In this document: positions 17,833 through 26,128 of the stretch, piece by piece | How positions within the stretch are numbered: position 1 is the stretch's first letter | How the letters are laid out: the number at the start of each line of letters is the position of its first letter | Assembly: GCA_031553315.1 (NCBI GenBank) | Contig: JAVBLT010000007.1 | Coordinates: 124,001-188,000 of the forward strand | Direction: 5' to 3' | DNA: 64,000 nt | Origin: JAVBLT01 sp031553315 | Lineage (GTDB): Bacteria > Verrucomicrobiota > Kiritimatiellia > RFP12 > DVOR01 | Notes under the pieces: model-generated | Databases searched by the model: none | The model's input: only the letters and a program-made list of their open reading frames with translations | Told to the model about the DNA's origin: nothing | Made by a program: the position numbers and the translations under genes

Positions 17833-18448
17833 CCCACCCCTGCGCCTGGGCGTGCTCGGATCCGGCAGCGGATCCAACATGCAGGCCATCGTCGAAGCCA
17901 TCCAAAACGGCTCACTCAACGCGACCATCGAGCTTGTGCTCACCGATGTGCCCGGCGCCGGCATCCTCGACCGCGCCGCGCGCCACGGCATCAAAGCCCA
18001 ATGGATCGATTGCGCCCCCTTCCGCACCAAGCTCGACGGCGAGGCCGAAACCCGCTGCATCGACCTGCTGCGCCAACACGGGGTCGACGCCATCGCGCTG
18101 GCCGGCTTCATGCGCATCGTCAAGCCCGGCCTCCTTGCCGCCTTCCCCGACCGCGTGCTCAACATCCACCCCGCCCTCCTGCCCGCCTTCCCCGGCGTAG
18201 CCGCCTGGAAGCAGGCCCTGGCCTACGGAGCCAAAATCGCCGGCTGCACCGTACACTTTGTCGACGCGGGAACCGATACCGGCCCCATCATCATCCAGCG
18301 CCCCGTGCCCGTGCTGGAGGGCGACTCCCCCGAAACCCTCCACGCCCGCATTCAGGCCGAAGAGCACCTCGCCTATCCCGAAGCCCTGCGGCTGTTGGCC
18401 GCCGGCCGCCTCCGAGTGGAGGGGCGGGTTGTGAAAATTAAAAAATGA
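17825..18448 (+). CDS. purN: Phosphoribosylglycinamide formyltransferase
   Basis: This 207-aa enzyme transfers a formyl group from 10-formyl-tetrahydrofolate to GAR in purine synthesis. The N-terminal phosphate loop is GSGSGSN (12-18). Catalytic Asn113, His115 and Asp151 sit in NIHPALLPAF and AGTDTG, matching the family triad. Length is normal. It is the last gene of the operon and overlaps the methyltransferase gene by 8 bp. Confidence 0.96.
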   Translation: MANPPLRLGVLGSGSGSNMQAIVEAIQNGSLNATIELVLTDVPGAGILDRAARHGIKAQWIDCAPFRTKLDGEAETRCIDLLRQHGVDAIALAGFMRIVKPGLLAAFPDRVLNIHPALLPAFPGVAAWKQALAYGAKIAGCTVHFVDAGTDTGPIIIQRPVPVLEGDSPETLHARIQAEEHLAYPEALRLLAAGRLRVEGRVVKIKK

Positions 18449-18478
18449 AAAACATGCTTACAAATAACAAGGTTTTTC

Positions 18479-18508
18479 TTGTCACTTTTTTATGAGATGT
18501 GTTATTTT
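18479..18508 (+). promoter_or_regulatory. Probable promoter of the 1396-aa surface protein
   Basis: TTGTCA at 18479-18484 and TATTTT at 18503-18508, 18-bp spacer, in the AT-rich gap after purN. It leaves a leader of about 45 nt before the ATG at 18560, which has GAGGTG as ribosome site. Confidence 0.5.
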
Positions 18509-18559
18509 GTCTCCAGTAGGAAACTGGTTTAGCGAATAAAATTCAACCGAGGTGTTCAA

Positions 18560-21500
18560 ATGACACGAAACCGAACAAAAAACCGGGCCTTGAGCCCGTT
18601 CGCATTGATTTTAACAGGGTGCCTTTCGCCTGTCTTCGCCGCCGACGCTCCCCTTGTGCTTGACAACGGCATCCCCGCCCACTCGAACTACACAGCGATC
18701 GATTCCGGCGCCGTCAACCGCGGAGCCGTCTCCGCCGCCGAAAACGTGTGGGTCAACTTCACCGGCGAAGGCGAGATCAGCGGCGCCATCACAGCCGCCG
18801 ACGCGGAGACCCGCTACCATGTGAAGCTGACGGCGGGCACGATGACCGGCAACGACGGCGCCACCTTTGCCGTGAACAACGCCTGGCAGGCGCAGATCAG
18901 GCAACCCGTCACCGCCGCGTCGCTTTGGATTCACAACGGCCGCGTTCCCCTAAAATCGAAAACCGCCCTGGACACTGTCGGCACCGTGTACGTGGCCGGC
19001 GGCCAGCTTTGGTTCGACGGCGACGGCGCCGACGCCGCCATCAACGCCATCGTCGTGGGAACCTCCAACTATTCCGGCGACAGCGCCAACAATTACAACA
19101 AAGCCGCCATCCGCATGGATGCCAACGCCTCCGTGACCGGCCTCACCTCCGTGATTTCCCCCGCCAGGTTTACATTTTCCAACGGCAAGACCCTGACCCT
19201 CGCCTCGCTCGGCGGCAGCGGCGATTTGGAGCTTAAAAACTACACGCAGAGCAAAACGGGCGGGTTTCTCAAAATCAACGCCAGTTCCGAATATACCGGC
19301 ACAATCACCATTCAAAACAACGGCCTGGAATTCGGCGGCGCCGTAACCGGCCTCCCCCGGCTGATCATGGCGCAAGACCCGGCCATGCCCGAGAAAACCG
19401 TCACCCTCAAGCTCAACGCCCCCGCCACGCTGGCCCCCGGCACCGCCTTCAACTCCGGCATCATCGATCTCAGCGCCGCGCCGCTCTCCGACACCGCCGC
19501 CGCGATCACAATCCCCGACGCCACAGTGACCTTCGCGCACGGGCTCACGATCAACCTCGGCACAGGCCGCCCCGCCAACGCCACGTTTCGCGTGTTCGGC
19601 GTCGCCGACGGCGCCGATTACGCCGCCGCGTTCGAGAAGATCAACGTCACCCTCAACGGGCGCAGCGCCTTCATCAACCCCGCCGGCTACGTGACCGGAT
19701 ATCCCGACATCCGCTCCGCCAACAGCTTCGAGACCCAGGTCGTACACACCGGCCAGGATCTCTGGGTCAACGTTTCCGTGAACGGCGGCGCAATCAAGGC
19801 CGGCATCGACGCCGCCGGGCACAATCTGAAAATCACCAGCGGCACCCTCACGGGAACCCCGCCCGATCCCTCCACGTATTCCCCCCAAAACGGGTCGACC
19901 AAACTGCTCAACGGCCCCATCTCCGCCGCCTCGCTTTCCATCGAAAGCGGCCGCCTCTCGCCCAACGCCACCGGCCTCCTCGCCAACGCCGGCACCGTTT
20001 ACCTCAACGGCGGCCACATCTACCCCGCCGGAGGCGAAACCTTCGCCAACGATTTCGTCTTCAACACAGCGAGCTACACCGAAGGCAACTCCTACGGCGG
20101 CTCTGTGTACCGCGTGGACTCCGCCACCGCCTTCAACGGCTCCGCCACCATCCGCACCGGCTCCGAGTTTTGCTTTGGCGGCAGCGGCATGCTGAGCTTC
20201 GCCAACCTGCGCGGAGCGGGCAACGTGATCCTTGATCTCTATGGCGGCACAGGTCATATCCTCACCGTCGACAATACCGACGACTACACCGGCACGATCC
20301 TGATGAACAACGCCCAGATCTCGCTCAAGCTTGCCGCCGGCCGCGCCGCCGCCCCCAGGTTCACCCTCACCGCCGGTTCCTTCATCCCTCAGATGCCCGT
20401 GACCCTGCGCGCGGGAACAGCCCTCACCTCCGGCACGGTCGATTTCAGCGGCGTGACGCTGAACGCCGCCACCCCCGCCATGACCATTCCCGCCGGAGCC
20501 GCCGTTTCAGTCGGAGCGGGCGTCGCCTTCCAAATGGGTGCGAACTATTCATTCCCCGTGACTCTGAAACTGTTTGAGGGCCCCGCTCCCGCCGGGTGGA
20601 ATCCCCAGACCGCCACCGTGCTGATGGGAGCGGTGGCGCCCACGGCCCGCACCGTCAATGCCGACGGCTCCATCACCTTCGACATCGAGCTCCAGCCCAT
20701 CGCCTTCACCACCCCCTCCGCCGACTGGGAGGCCAAAACCTTCCCCGCGGGAACGCTTGAATCCATTGTCCCCGCCGGCGCATCCGTGGGCTTCGGCACG
20801 CAGCCGGCGTTTGTGCAGACGCTCGGCGGCAAAGCGTCGACCGTCGTCAACGTCACCGGCGGCGGCGATTCCGCGGCCAACATCTACGGGATGTACGGCC
20901 GCGCCACACCCCCCGCCGCCTTTGAAAGAGATGTGTGGCTCGCCGTGACCGGCGGCACCTTCCTGCGCGTGGTCGGCGGCGCTGAAAGCGAGTGGACGAG
21001 CAACGCCTCGGGCTCCATCACGGGCGATATCCTTGTGGAAATGCGCGGAACCTCCAAAGCCGGCGCCCTTATCGGCGGTTTTCAGGAAAGCGCCTTCGCC
21101 ACCCGCTTCATCACCGGCAATATCGGCGTGGTGCTGGGCGAGGAGGCCCTCGTTTCCGGTTCCGTCATCGGGTTCGCGAACAGCGCCCACAGCCAGACCT
21201 CCACGCTGAACGGCAATACCGCCGTGCTCGTTAAAAACGTGCAGAGCGACACCAATTACGCCTCCGCCACCGCCCCCGCCAACACCGCCGCCGGCTGGAT
21301 CGTCGGCGGAGGCATGTGGAGCACCGCCAATGCGGGCTCGGGCGCCGTCGTCAACGGCAACACGGCTGTGGCGGTCGATATTCCCGAAGGAAAAACCGGC
21401 ATATTCCGCAAAGCGCTCGTGGGCGGCAGCCACTCGGTCAACCTCGGCGCCGCGCCCTTCACGGTCAGCGGCTCCACCGGCGTCAGCATCACCGCGCCCG

Positions 21501-22750
21501 AAACCGTCCGCTTCCTGGATCCGGTCGTCGGCGGCGGTTACACCACCGGCAATGCACCGGCCACGGCCGGCTCTTCCAGCGTCACGCTCAACGGCGGAAC
21601 CTTCCTCGCCGAAGTGGTCGCGGGCGGCAGCGGCGCCCAAGCCTCGGTCGCGGGCGACGCCGTGCTCAACGTCAACGGCGGCGTGCTGGCCAATACCGTG
21701 CTCCGCGGCTCCTCCGCAGCCTCGACCGTCGGCGGCCTCAAACGCCTGCGCGTGAGCGGCGAGCGCGCCATTGACCTCACCGGAACCACCGTGATCGATT
21801 TCAACGCCGTCGAAGCGACCGGCGGCGCCACGCTCACCCTCGGCCAGGCCACGCAGGTCGATGCCGCCACCGCCGCAAACGGCGGCAAGCTCGTCATCGC
21901 CGGCAAAACCTCCGCCCAAGCCCTTGACTCGGCGGCATTCCGCCACATCCGCCTCACGGTCGCCGACTGGCCCCGCTCCAACCCCAACGGCAACCTCGGC
22001 AACCATTCCAACACCGGTGTGGCCATCGGCGAATTCCGCCTGACCAGCGGCGGCGAACCCGTCTCCTGGGGCACAGGCGCCTCCATCGCCGGCATTCCCG
22101 CGGGAAGTGGAAACGAAGGCGTCGCCTCGATGATCGACGGCAACCCCAACACCAAGTTTTTCACCGCCCCGGGAACCGAGCCCGCCTATCAGTTCACCGT
22201 AACGCGCGGAGCCGACGCCCCCGCATTCGACGGCTATCAGATTCTCGGATCCGATCAGGCCGGCCGCAGCCCGCGGGTCTGGACGCTTTCCGCCAGCGTC
22301 GACGGCGCCAGCTGGGTTGTTCTCGACCAGCAGGCGCTCACCTACGCTTCACTCGCCGGGTGGAACTACGGCGTGGTCAAATCCTTCACCTGCGCCCGCA
22401 CCGGCGTGGCCTCCGCCATCGGCGCCGTCACCGTGGCCGAAGGCGGCACACTCACCGGCTCCGGGCGGCTGATCGGCAACCTCGCCTTCGAAGCCGGCTC
22501 CACCCTGCTCAAAACCTCGACCGACCCCGCCGAAGCGCCCTGGGTGGAAGGAACCGTCTCAGGCGGCGCGACCGTCGTCGGCCCCGATCTTGAGTTCACG
22601 TCCGCCACCCGGCAATATCTGCTGACCGGCCCCGGAGCCGTCGCCGCCGATGCCTCCGCATTCCAGGCGGCCGAAGGCCTCGTTGTCCGCAACGACGATA
22701 CCGGCCTTTACCTGACCCGGCAATCCGGCATCATGATCATGCTCTTCTGA
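18560..22750 (+). CDS. Large secreted beta-strand-repeat surface protein with discoidin-like C-terminal region
   Basis: This 1396-aa protein has an export signal that ends either at a signal peptidase I site (VFA-AD) or at a lipobox (Leu18-Thr19-Gly20-Cys21). The body is Gly/Ala/Thr/Asn-rich and repetitive, with autotransporter-like strands such as AGTVYLNGGHIYPAGG, VTGGTFLRVVGG and LNGGTFLAEVVAGG. Residues about 1130-1310 resemble an F5/8-type (discoidin) sugar-binding domain (FRHIRLTVAD, MIDGNPNTKFFT, GYQILGSDQAGRSPRVWTL). It ends in LYLTRQSGIMIMLF with no PEP-CTERM motif or Arg cluster. No beta-barrel domain was found, so attachment is unclear. Likely an adhesin or matrix protein. A strong terminator follows. 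Confidence 0.8.
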   Translation: MTRNRTKNRALSPFALILTGCLSPVFAADAPLVLDNGIPAHSNYTAIDSGAVNRGAVSAAENVWVNFTGEGEISGAITAADAETRYHVKLTAGTMTGNDGATFAVNNAWQAQIRQPVTAASLWIHNGRVPLKSKTALDTVGTVYVAGGQLWFDGDGADAAINAIVVGTSNYSGDSANNYNKAAIRMDANASVTGLTSVISPARFTFSNGKTLTLASLGGSGDLELKNYTQSKTGGFLKINASSEYTGTITIQNNGLEFGGAVTGLPRLIMAQDPAMPEKTVTLKLNAPATLAPGTAFNSGIIDLSAAPLSDTAAAITIPDATVTFAHGLTINLGTGRPANATFRVFGVADGADYAAAFEKINVTLNGRSAFINPAGYVTGYPDIRSANSFETQVVHTGQDLWVNVSVNGGAIKAGIDAAGHNLKITSGTLTGTPPDPSTYSPQNGSTKLLNGPISAASLSIESGRLSPNATGLLANAGTVYLNGGHIYPAGGETFANDFVFNTASYTEGNSYGGSVYRVDSATAFNGSATIRTGSEFCFGGSGMLSFANLRGAGNVILDLYGGTGHILTVDNTDDYTGTILMNNAQISLKLAAGRAAAPRFTLTAGSFIPQMPVTLRAGTALTSGTVDFSGVTLNAATPAMTIPAGAAVSVGAGVAFQMGANYSFPVTLKLFEGPAPAGWNPQTATVLMGAVAPTARTVNADGSITFDIELQPIAFTTPSADWEAKTFPAGTLESIVPAGASVGFGTQPAFVQTLGGKASTVVNVTGGGDSAANIYGMYGRATPPAAFERDVWLAVTGGTFLRVVGGAESEWTSNASGSITGDILVEMRGTSKAGALIGGFQESAFATRFITGNIGVVLGEEALVSGSVIGFANSAHSQTSTLNGNTAVLVKNVQSDTNYASATAPANTAAGWIVGGGMWSTANAGSGAVVNGNTAVAVDIPEGKTGIFRKALVGGSHSVNLGAAPFTVSGSTGVSITAPETVRFLDPVVGGGYTTGNAPATAGSSSVTLNGGTFLAEVVAGGSGAQASVAGDAVLNVNGGVLANTVLRGSSAASTVGGLKRLRVSGERAIDLTGTTVIDFNAVEATGGATLTLGQATQVDAATAANGGKLVIAGKTSAQALDSAAFRHIRLTVADWPRSNPNGNLGNHSNTGVAIGEFRLTSGGEPVSWGTGASIAGIPAGSGNEGVASMIDGNPNTKFFTAPGTEPAYQFTVTRGADAPAFDGYQILGSDQAGRSPRVWTLSASVDGASWVVLDQQALTYASLAGWNYGVVKSFTCARTGVASAIGAVTVAEGGTLTGSGRLIGNLAFEAGSTLLKTSTDPAEAPWVEGTVSGGATVVGPDLEFTSATRQYLLTGPGAVAADASAFQAAEGLVVRNDDTGLYLTRQSGIMIMLF

Positions 22751-22761
22751 TCGCCTTGATC

Positions 22762-22797
22762 AAACAAACGCCGCCCCTTGCCGGGCGGCGTTTGTTT
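22762..22797 (+). terminator. Rho-independent terminator
   Basis: A perfect 15-bp stem (22762-22776 with 22783-22797) and 6-nt loop; T-rich sequence follows the GC-rich part. It ends the surface-protein transcript. Confidence 0.9.
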
Positions 22798-22805
22798 TTG
22801 TTGCG

Positions 22806-22834
22806 TTGACGAATCCCCGTTTTTCAGCTACTTT
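22806..22834 (+). promoter_or_regulatory. Possible promoter of the esterase gene
   Basis: TTGACG at 22806-22811 and TACTTT at 22829-22834, 17-bp spacer, placed directly behind the terminator and 22 bp before the ATG. The -10 match is poor. Confidence 0.4.
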
Positions 22835-22855
22835 ATCCCCGAAAGGAATTCTGGA

Positions 22856-24979
22856 ATGAAACACCGTTGGATCGTTGCATGGGGAGTGCTGTGCGCGGCT
22901 TTCGCGCAGGCCGGTACAATCAAAGTGGCGTGCATCGGCGACAGCATCACCTGGGGAACCGGTCTGGAAGACCGCGCCACCGAAAGCTATCCCGCCCGCC
23001 TTCAGGCCCTGCTCGGCAATGCCTATACCGTGCGCAACTTCGGCGCCCCCGGCCGCGGCGCCTACCGCGACAATGCCTACAGCGCCACCCCCGAACATGC
23101 CGCCGCCCTCGCCTGGCAGCCCGACATCGTGATCTCCAACCTCGGCATCAACGACGCCGAAGCCTACGACGCCTCCCCCCGCTTCGCCGCCGATTACTGC
23201 ACCCTCCTGCAAACCTACGCCGGCCTTCCCTCCAAACCCAAGCTCTATCTCTGGACCAAGCTCGCCCCCCTCACCGAAAAACACCGCCTCTACCGCAGCC
23301 CCGCCCCCTTCCTCATGCAGCGCGATCTGGAAATCGTGGCCGACCGCATCGGCGCCGCCCGAATCGACATGCAATACCCCTTCGAGACCATCGCGCTCCA
23401 GACCATGCCCGACGGCATCCACCCCAACGCCAAAGGCATGGCCCGCATCGCCGAAATCACAGCCAAGGCGATGACGCCCCCCGCCGCCCTCACCCTGCCC
23501 TACTATTTCGGCCACGCCATGGTCCTCCCCGCCGAGACCGCCTTCACCATCCGCGGAACCGCCAAACCCGGCGTCGCCGTCACCTGCGGCGCCCTTTCCG
23601 CAGTGGCCGACCGGCGCGGCGAGTGGAGCATGATCCACCCCGCCACCCCGCCCTCCGCCGAAGGCATCACCCTCGCCTTCAAAGCCGGAGACGAAACCCG
23701 CGAATTCTTCAACGTGCTCTTCGGCGACCTCTGGGTCTGCGCCGGCCAATCCAACATGGATTTCGCCGTGACCTCCAGCGCCAACGCCCGCGAAATCCGC
23801 GCCGCCGCGACCAACGCCAACCTCCGCGTGCTCCGCTGGGGCAGCCTGCTCCCCGTTTGGGGCGAAGGCTGGAACGAAACCCAGCTTGAGCGCAGCAAAA
23901 CCCCGGGCCTTTTCGGCGGCGCCTGGCGCGCGGTCGATTCCCCCGGCGCCGCCAGCGACCTTTCCGCGATCGGCGTGATGTTCGGCCAGGGCCTGCTCGC
24001 CGCCCGCCCCGGCATACCCGTCGGCATCATCCAGATTGCCGTGGGCGGCGCGCCGGTCGAAGCGTTTCTGCCCAAGTGGCGCATGGCCGCCCATGCGCCG
24101 CTGGTTCCGCTCGTCACCGCCCGCGGCCCCTGGTATCATACCGTCGGCTTCGTCCTCGAAGCGCACGCCGCCCAGGCCCGCAAAGCGTTCAAATACGCCC
24201 TCCCGCGCTACGACCTTTCCGAAATGATGCACCCCCTTGGCCCCGAAACGATTTGGCGCTGCGCCTTCGAGCCGCTCTTCTTCGCGCGGGGAAGCGGCGA
24301 GGCGTTCCCCGTGAAGGGCGTGGTCTGGTACCAGGGCGAATCCAACGCCGTGGCCCCCAAAAACACCCGCTACCCCGCCGACCCGGCCTACATGCGCGCG
24401 GGGATCGATTCTCTGATCGAGGCGCTGCGAAGCGAAAGCCGCAACGCGGATCTCCCCGTGATCATGGTGCAGCTGCCCAAGTTCAACCAGCCCTGGATGC
24501 TCTTCCGCGAGGCGCAAAGCCAGGCCGCGAAAGCCTTTCCCCGCACCGGCCTCGTGGTTTCCACCGACACGGGCGATATGAAAGACATTCACCCGCGCGA
24601 CAAGAAACCCATCGCCGACCGCTGCCTCGCCGAAGCCCTCCGCCTGGCCTACGGCAATGCCGGCGCCCCCGCCTTCACCTTCGCCGAAAGCGCCGCGCGC
24701 GAAGGAGATTCCGTGATCGTGACCTTCAGCGGCCCCGCGCTGGCTCAAACCGTTTCCCCCGCAGGCGTGGAACTCTCGGCCGACGGCGAAACCTTCCTCC
24801 CCGCGATGAGCGTGACCCGGCTCGATGATTCGCGGATGCGCGCGCAGGGAATCTCAGAGCCCGCCGCCATCCGTTACAACTGGGCCCCCGATCCCCCCGG
24901 CCGGCTCCTCAACGCCGCCGGGCTGCCCATCGCCCCCTTTCGCTGGAATCAGGATCAGAACCGCGAGGGCGGCCATTAA
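22856..24979 (+). CDS. Exported two-domain esterase: SGNH/GDSL hydrolase plus sialate O-acetylesterase
   Basis: This 707-aa protein has a signal peptide (MKHRWIVAWGVLCAAFAQA). Domain 1 (about 20-205) is an SGNH esterase with GDSIT (Ser30), NLGINDAE and the DGIHPNAKG Asp-His pair. Domain 2 (from about 290) is a SASA-type 9-O-acetylesterase with AGQSNMDF (Ser299), VKGVVWYQGESNA and DIHPRDKKPIADR. The latter family removes acetyl groups from sialic acid or plant glycans. Having two deacetylases in one chain suggests attack on heavily acetylated glycans, for example sialylated mucin. The start at 22856 is supported by AAAGGA 8 nt upstream; the ORF start at 22778 lies in the terminator. The last 126 bp overlap the convergent lysE-type gene. 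Confidence 0.87.
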   Translation: MKHRWIVAWGVLCAAFAQAGTIKVACIGDSITWGTGLEDRATESYPARLQALLGNAYTVRNFGAPGRGAYRDNAYSATPEHAAALAWQPDIVISNLGINDAEAYDASPRFAADYCTLLQTYAGLPSKPKLYLWTKLAPLTEKHRLYRSPAPFLMQRDLEIVADRIGAARIDMQYPFETIALQTMPDGIHPNAKGMARIAEITAKAMTPPAALTLPYYFGHAMVLPAETAFTIRGTAKPGVAVTCGALSAVADRRGEWSMIHPATPPSAEGITLAFKAGDETREFFNVLFGDLWVCAGQSNMDFAVTSSANAREIRAAATNANLRVLRWGSLLPVWGEGWNETQLERSKTPGLFGGAWRAVDSPGAASDLSAIGVMFGQGLLAARPGIPVGIIQIAVGGAPVEAFLPKWRMAAHAPLVPLVTARGPWYHTVGFVLEAHAAQARKAFKYALPRYDLSEMMHPLGPETIWRCAFEPLFFARGSGEAFPVKGVVWYQGESNAVAPKNTRYPADPAYMRAGIDSLIEALRSESRNADLPVIMVQLPKFNQPWMLFREAQSQAAKAFPRTGLVVSTDTGDMKDIHPRDKKPIADRCLAEALRLAYGNAGAPAFTFAESAAREGDSVIVTFSGPALAQTVSPAGVELSADGETFLPAMSVTRLDDSRMRAQGISEPAAIRYNWAPDPPGRLLNAAGLPIAPFRWNQDQNREGGH

Positions 24980-25555
24980 AAGCGCCGCCGCCGCGAGCGC
25001 CGCCGAGTAGATGCGCGGGCGGCGCCGAAGCAGGTTGCCCAGGCTCCCCCCCGCGCAGGCCACGGCGGAAAACACAATCAGCGTGGCCAGAATGAAGAGC
25101 GCGCCCAGAACAACGATCTGCGGGAGGAGCGGCGCCTCGGCCCGCCACACAAACTGCGGCAGAAACGCCAGAAAGAAAATCGAGACCTTCGGGTTGCAGA
25201 GGTTCATCACAATCCCCCGGCGGTAGAGCTGCCAGCCCGCAAGCTCCGGCGCCTGCGCAAACCGCGCCTCCCTCCGCGCGGCGGAAAACATCCCCCACGC
25301 CATGTAGAGCAGATAGGCCGCCCCCGCCCAGCGCAGCAGGTTGAAGGCCGCGGGCGAATGCTGGAAAAAGGCCGCCACGCCCAGCGCCACCGCCGCCGTG
25401 TGCGCGAAAAGGCCGCTGCACAGCCCCAGCGTCACGCACAGCCCCTTCTTCGGGCCGTAGGCGAGCGATTGCGCCAGCACGAAGAGATTATCCGGCCCCG
25501 GCGCAAGCCCCAGCAGGAGCGCCGTGCCGAAAAATCCCAGAAGGTGGGCGGTCAT
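24854..25555 (-). CDS. LysE/RhtB-family amino-acid exporter
   Basis: This 233-aa inner-membrane protein has about six helices. The family motif GLAPGPDNLFVLAQSLAYGPKKGL is near the N-terminus, and FNLLRWAGAAYLLYMAWGMF and NPKVSIFFLAFLPQFV are typical of the LysE fold. It exports amino acids or related metabolites. The last 30 or so residues (from about PAKGGDGQPGG) are hydrophilic, Gly/Pro-rich and unlike the family; they are translated from the strand opposite the esterase 3' end, so the protein runs on past its usual length. It overlaps maf by 4 bp (ATGA) and belongs to the lpd-maf-lysE operon. Confidence 0.87.
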   Translation of the reverse strand: MTAHLLGFFGTALLLGLAPGPDNLFVLAQSLAYGPKKGLCVTLGLCSGLFAHTAAVALGVAAFFQHSPAAFNLLRWAGAAYLLYMAWGMFSAARREARFAQAPELAGWQLYRRGIVMNLCNPKVSIFFLAFLPQFVWRAEAPLLPQIVVLGALFILATLIVFSAVACAGGSLGNLLRRRPRIYSAALAAAALLMAALAVLILIPAKGGDGQPGGVEEPAGGIGGPVVTDGGGL

Positions 25556-26118
25556 GGAAGAATCCCGTTGGCGGCGAGCCAGTCGCCCAGCGCATGGCGG
25601 GGCAGCCCCACGATGTTGGAGCGCGAGCCCGAATACCCGGCGATGATGAGGTCGGGATGGAGGTCGATGTCGTAAGCGCCGGCGCGGTCATAGGGCTGCG
25701 CGAGATCGAGATAGCGGGCAATGGTTTCCTCGGAGAGCGCCTTGAACCGCGCCGATGCCGCCTCCACGCGCGATTCCGGCTCCGCCGCCCCCGGCAGCCC
25801 CAGCGCAAGGGCGGTGAAAACCGTCTGCGCGCGCCCCGAAAAGAACCGCAGAAACGCCTTTGCTTCCTCCCGGTCGGCGGGTTTTCCGATCAGGCGCCCT
25901 TCGCACAGCACCAGGGTATCGGCGGCGATGATACAGGCTCCGGGGTGTTTTTCCCGCACGGCCAGCCATTTGATGCGGGCATTGTGAACCACCGTGGCCA
26001 CCGGGTCGGCGGGATCGCAGATTTCATCGGCCTCGGGAGCGGCGACGGTGAACGCATAGCCCATTTCCGAGAGAATCCGCCTGCGCCGGGGCGAGGCCGA
26101 AGCCAAAACAATGCGCAT
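25552..26118 (-). CDS. maf: Maf family nucleoside triphosphate pyrophosphatase
   Basis: This 188-aa house-cleaning enzyme hydrolyses non-canonical or methylated NTPs to NMPs and can restrain septation. The N-terminal SASPRRRRIL and the core AADTLVLCEGRLIGKP are family signatures, as is the DRAGAYDIDLHPDL region (canonical GKAGAY..Q) and the late GSRSNIVGLP. The substrate subclass (dTTP/UTP or m7GTP) is not resolved. It starts 10 bp after lpd and overlaps the exporter gene by 4 bp. Confidence 0.92.
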   Translation of the reverse strand: MRIVLASASPRRRRILSEMGYAFTVAAPEADEICDPADPVATVVHNARIKWLAVREKHPGACIIAADTLVLCEGRLIGKPADREEAKAFLRFFSGRAQTVFTALALGLPGAAEPESRVEAASARFKALSEETIARYLDLAQPYDRAGAYDIDLHPDLIIAGYSGSRSNIVGLPRHALGDWLAANGILP

Positions 26119-26128
26119 GAGCCATTCC

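Noticed and set aside
22778..22855. Longer start of the esterase at 22778
   Set aside because: It begins inside the terminator stem; the signal peptide and AAAGGA support 22856.
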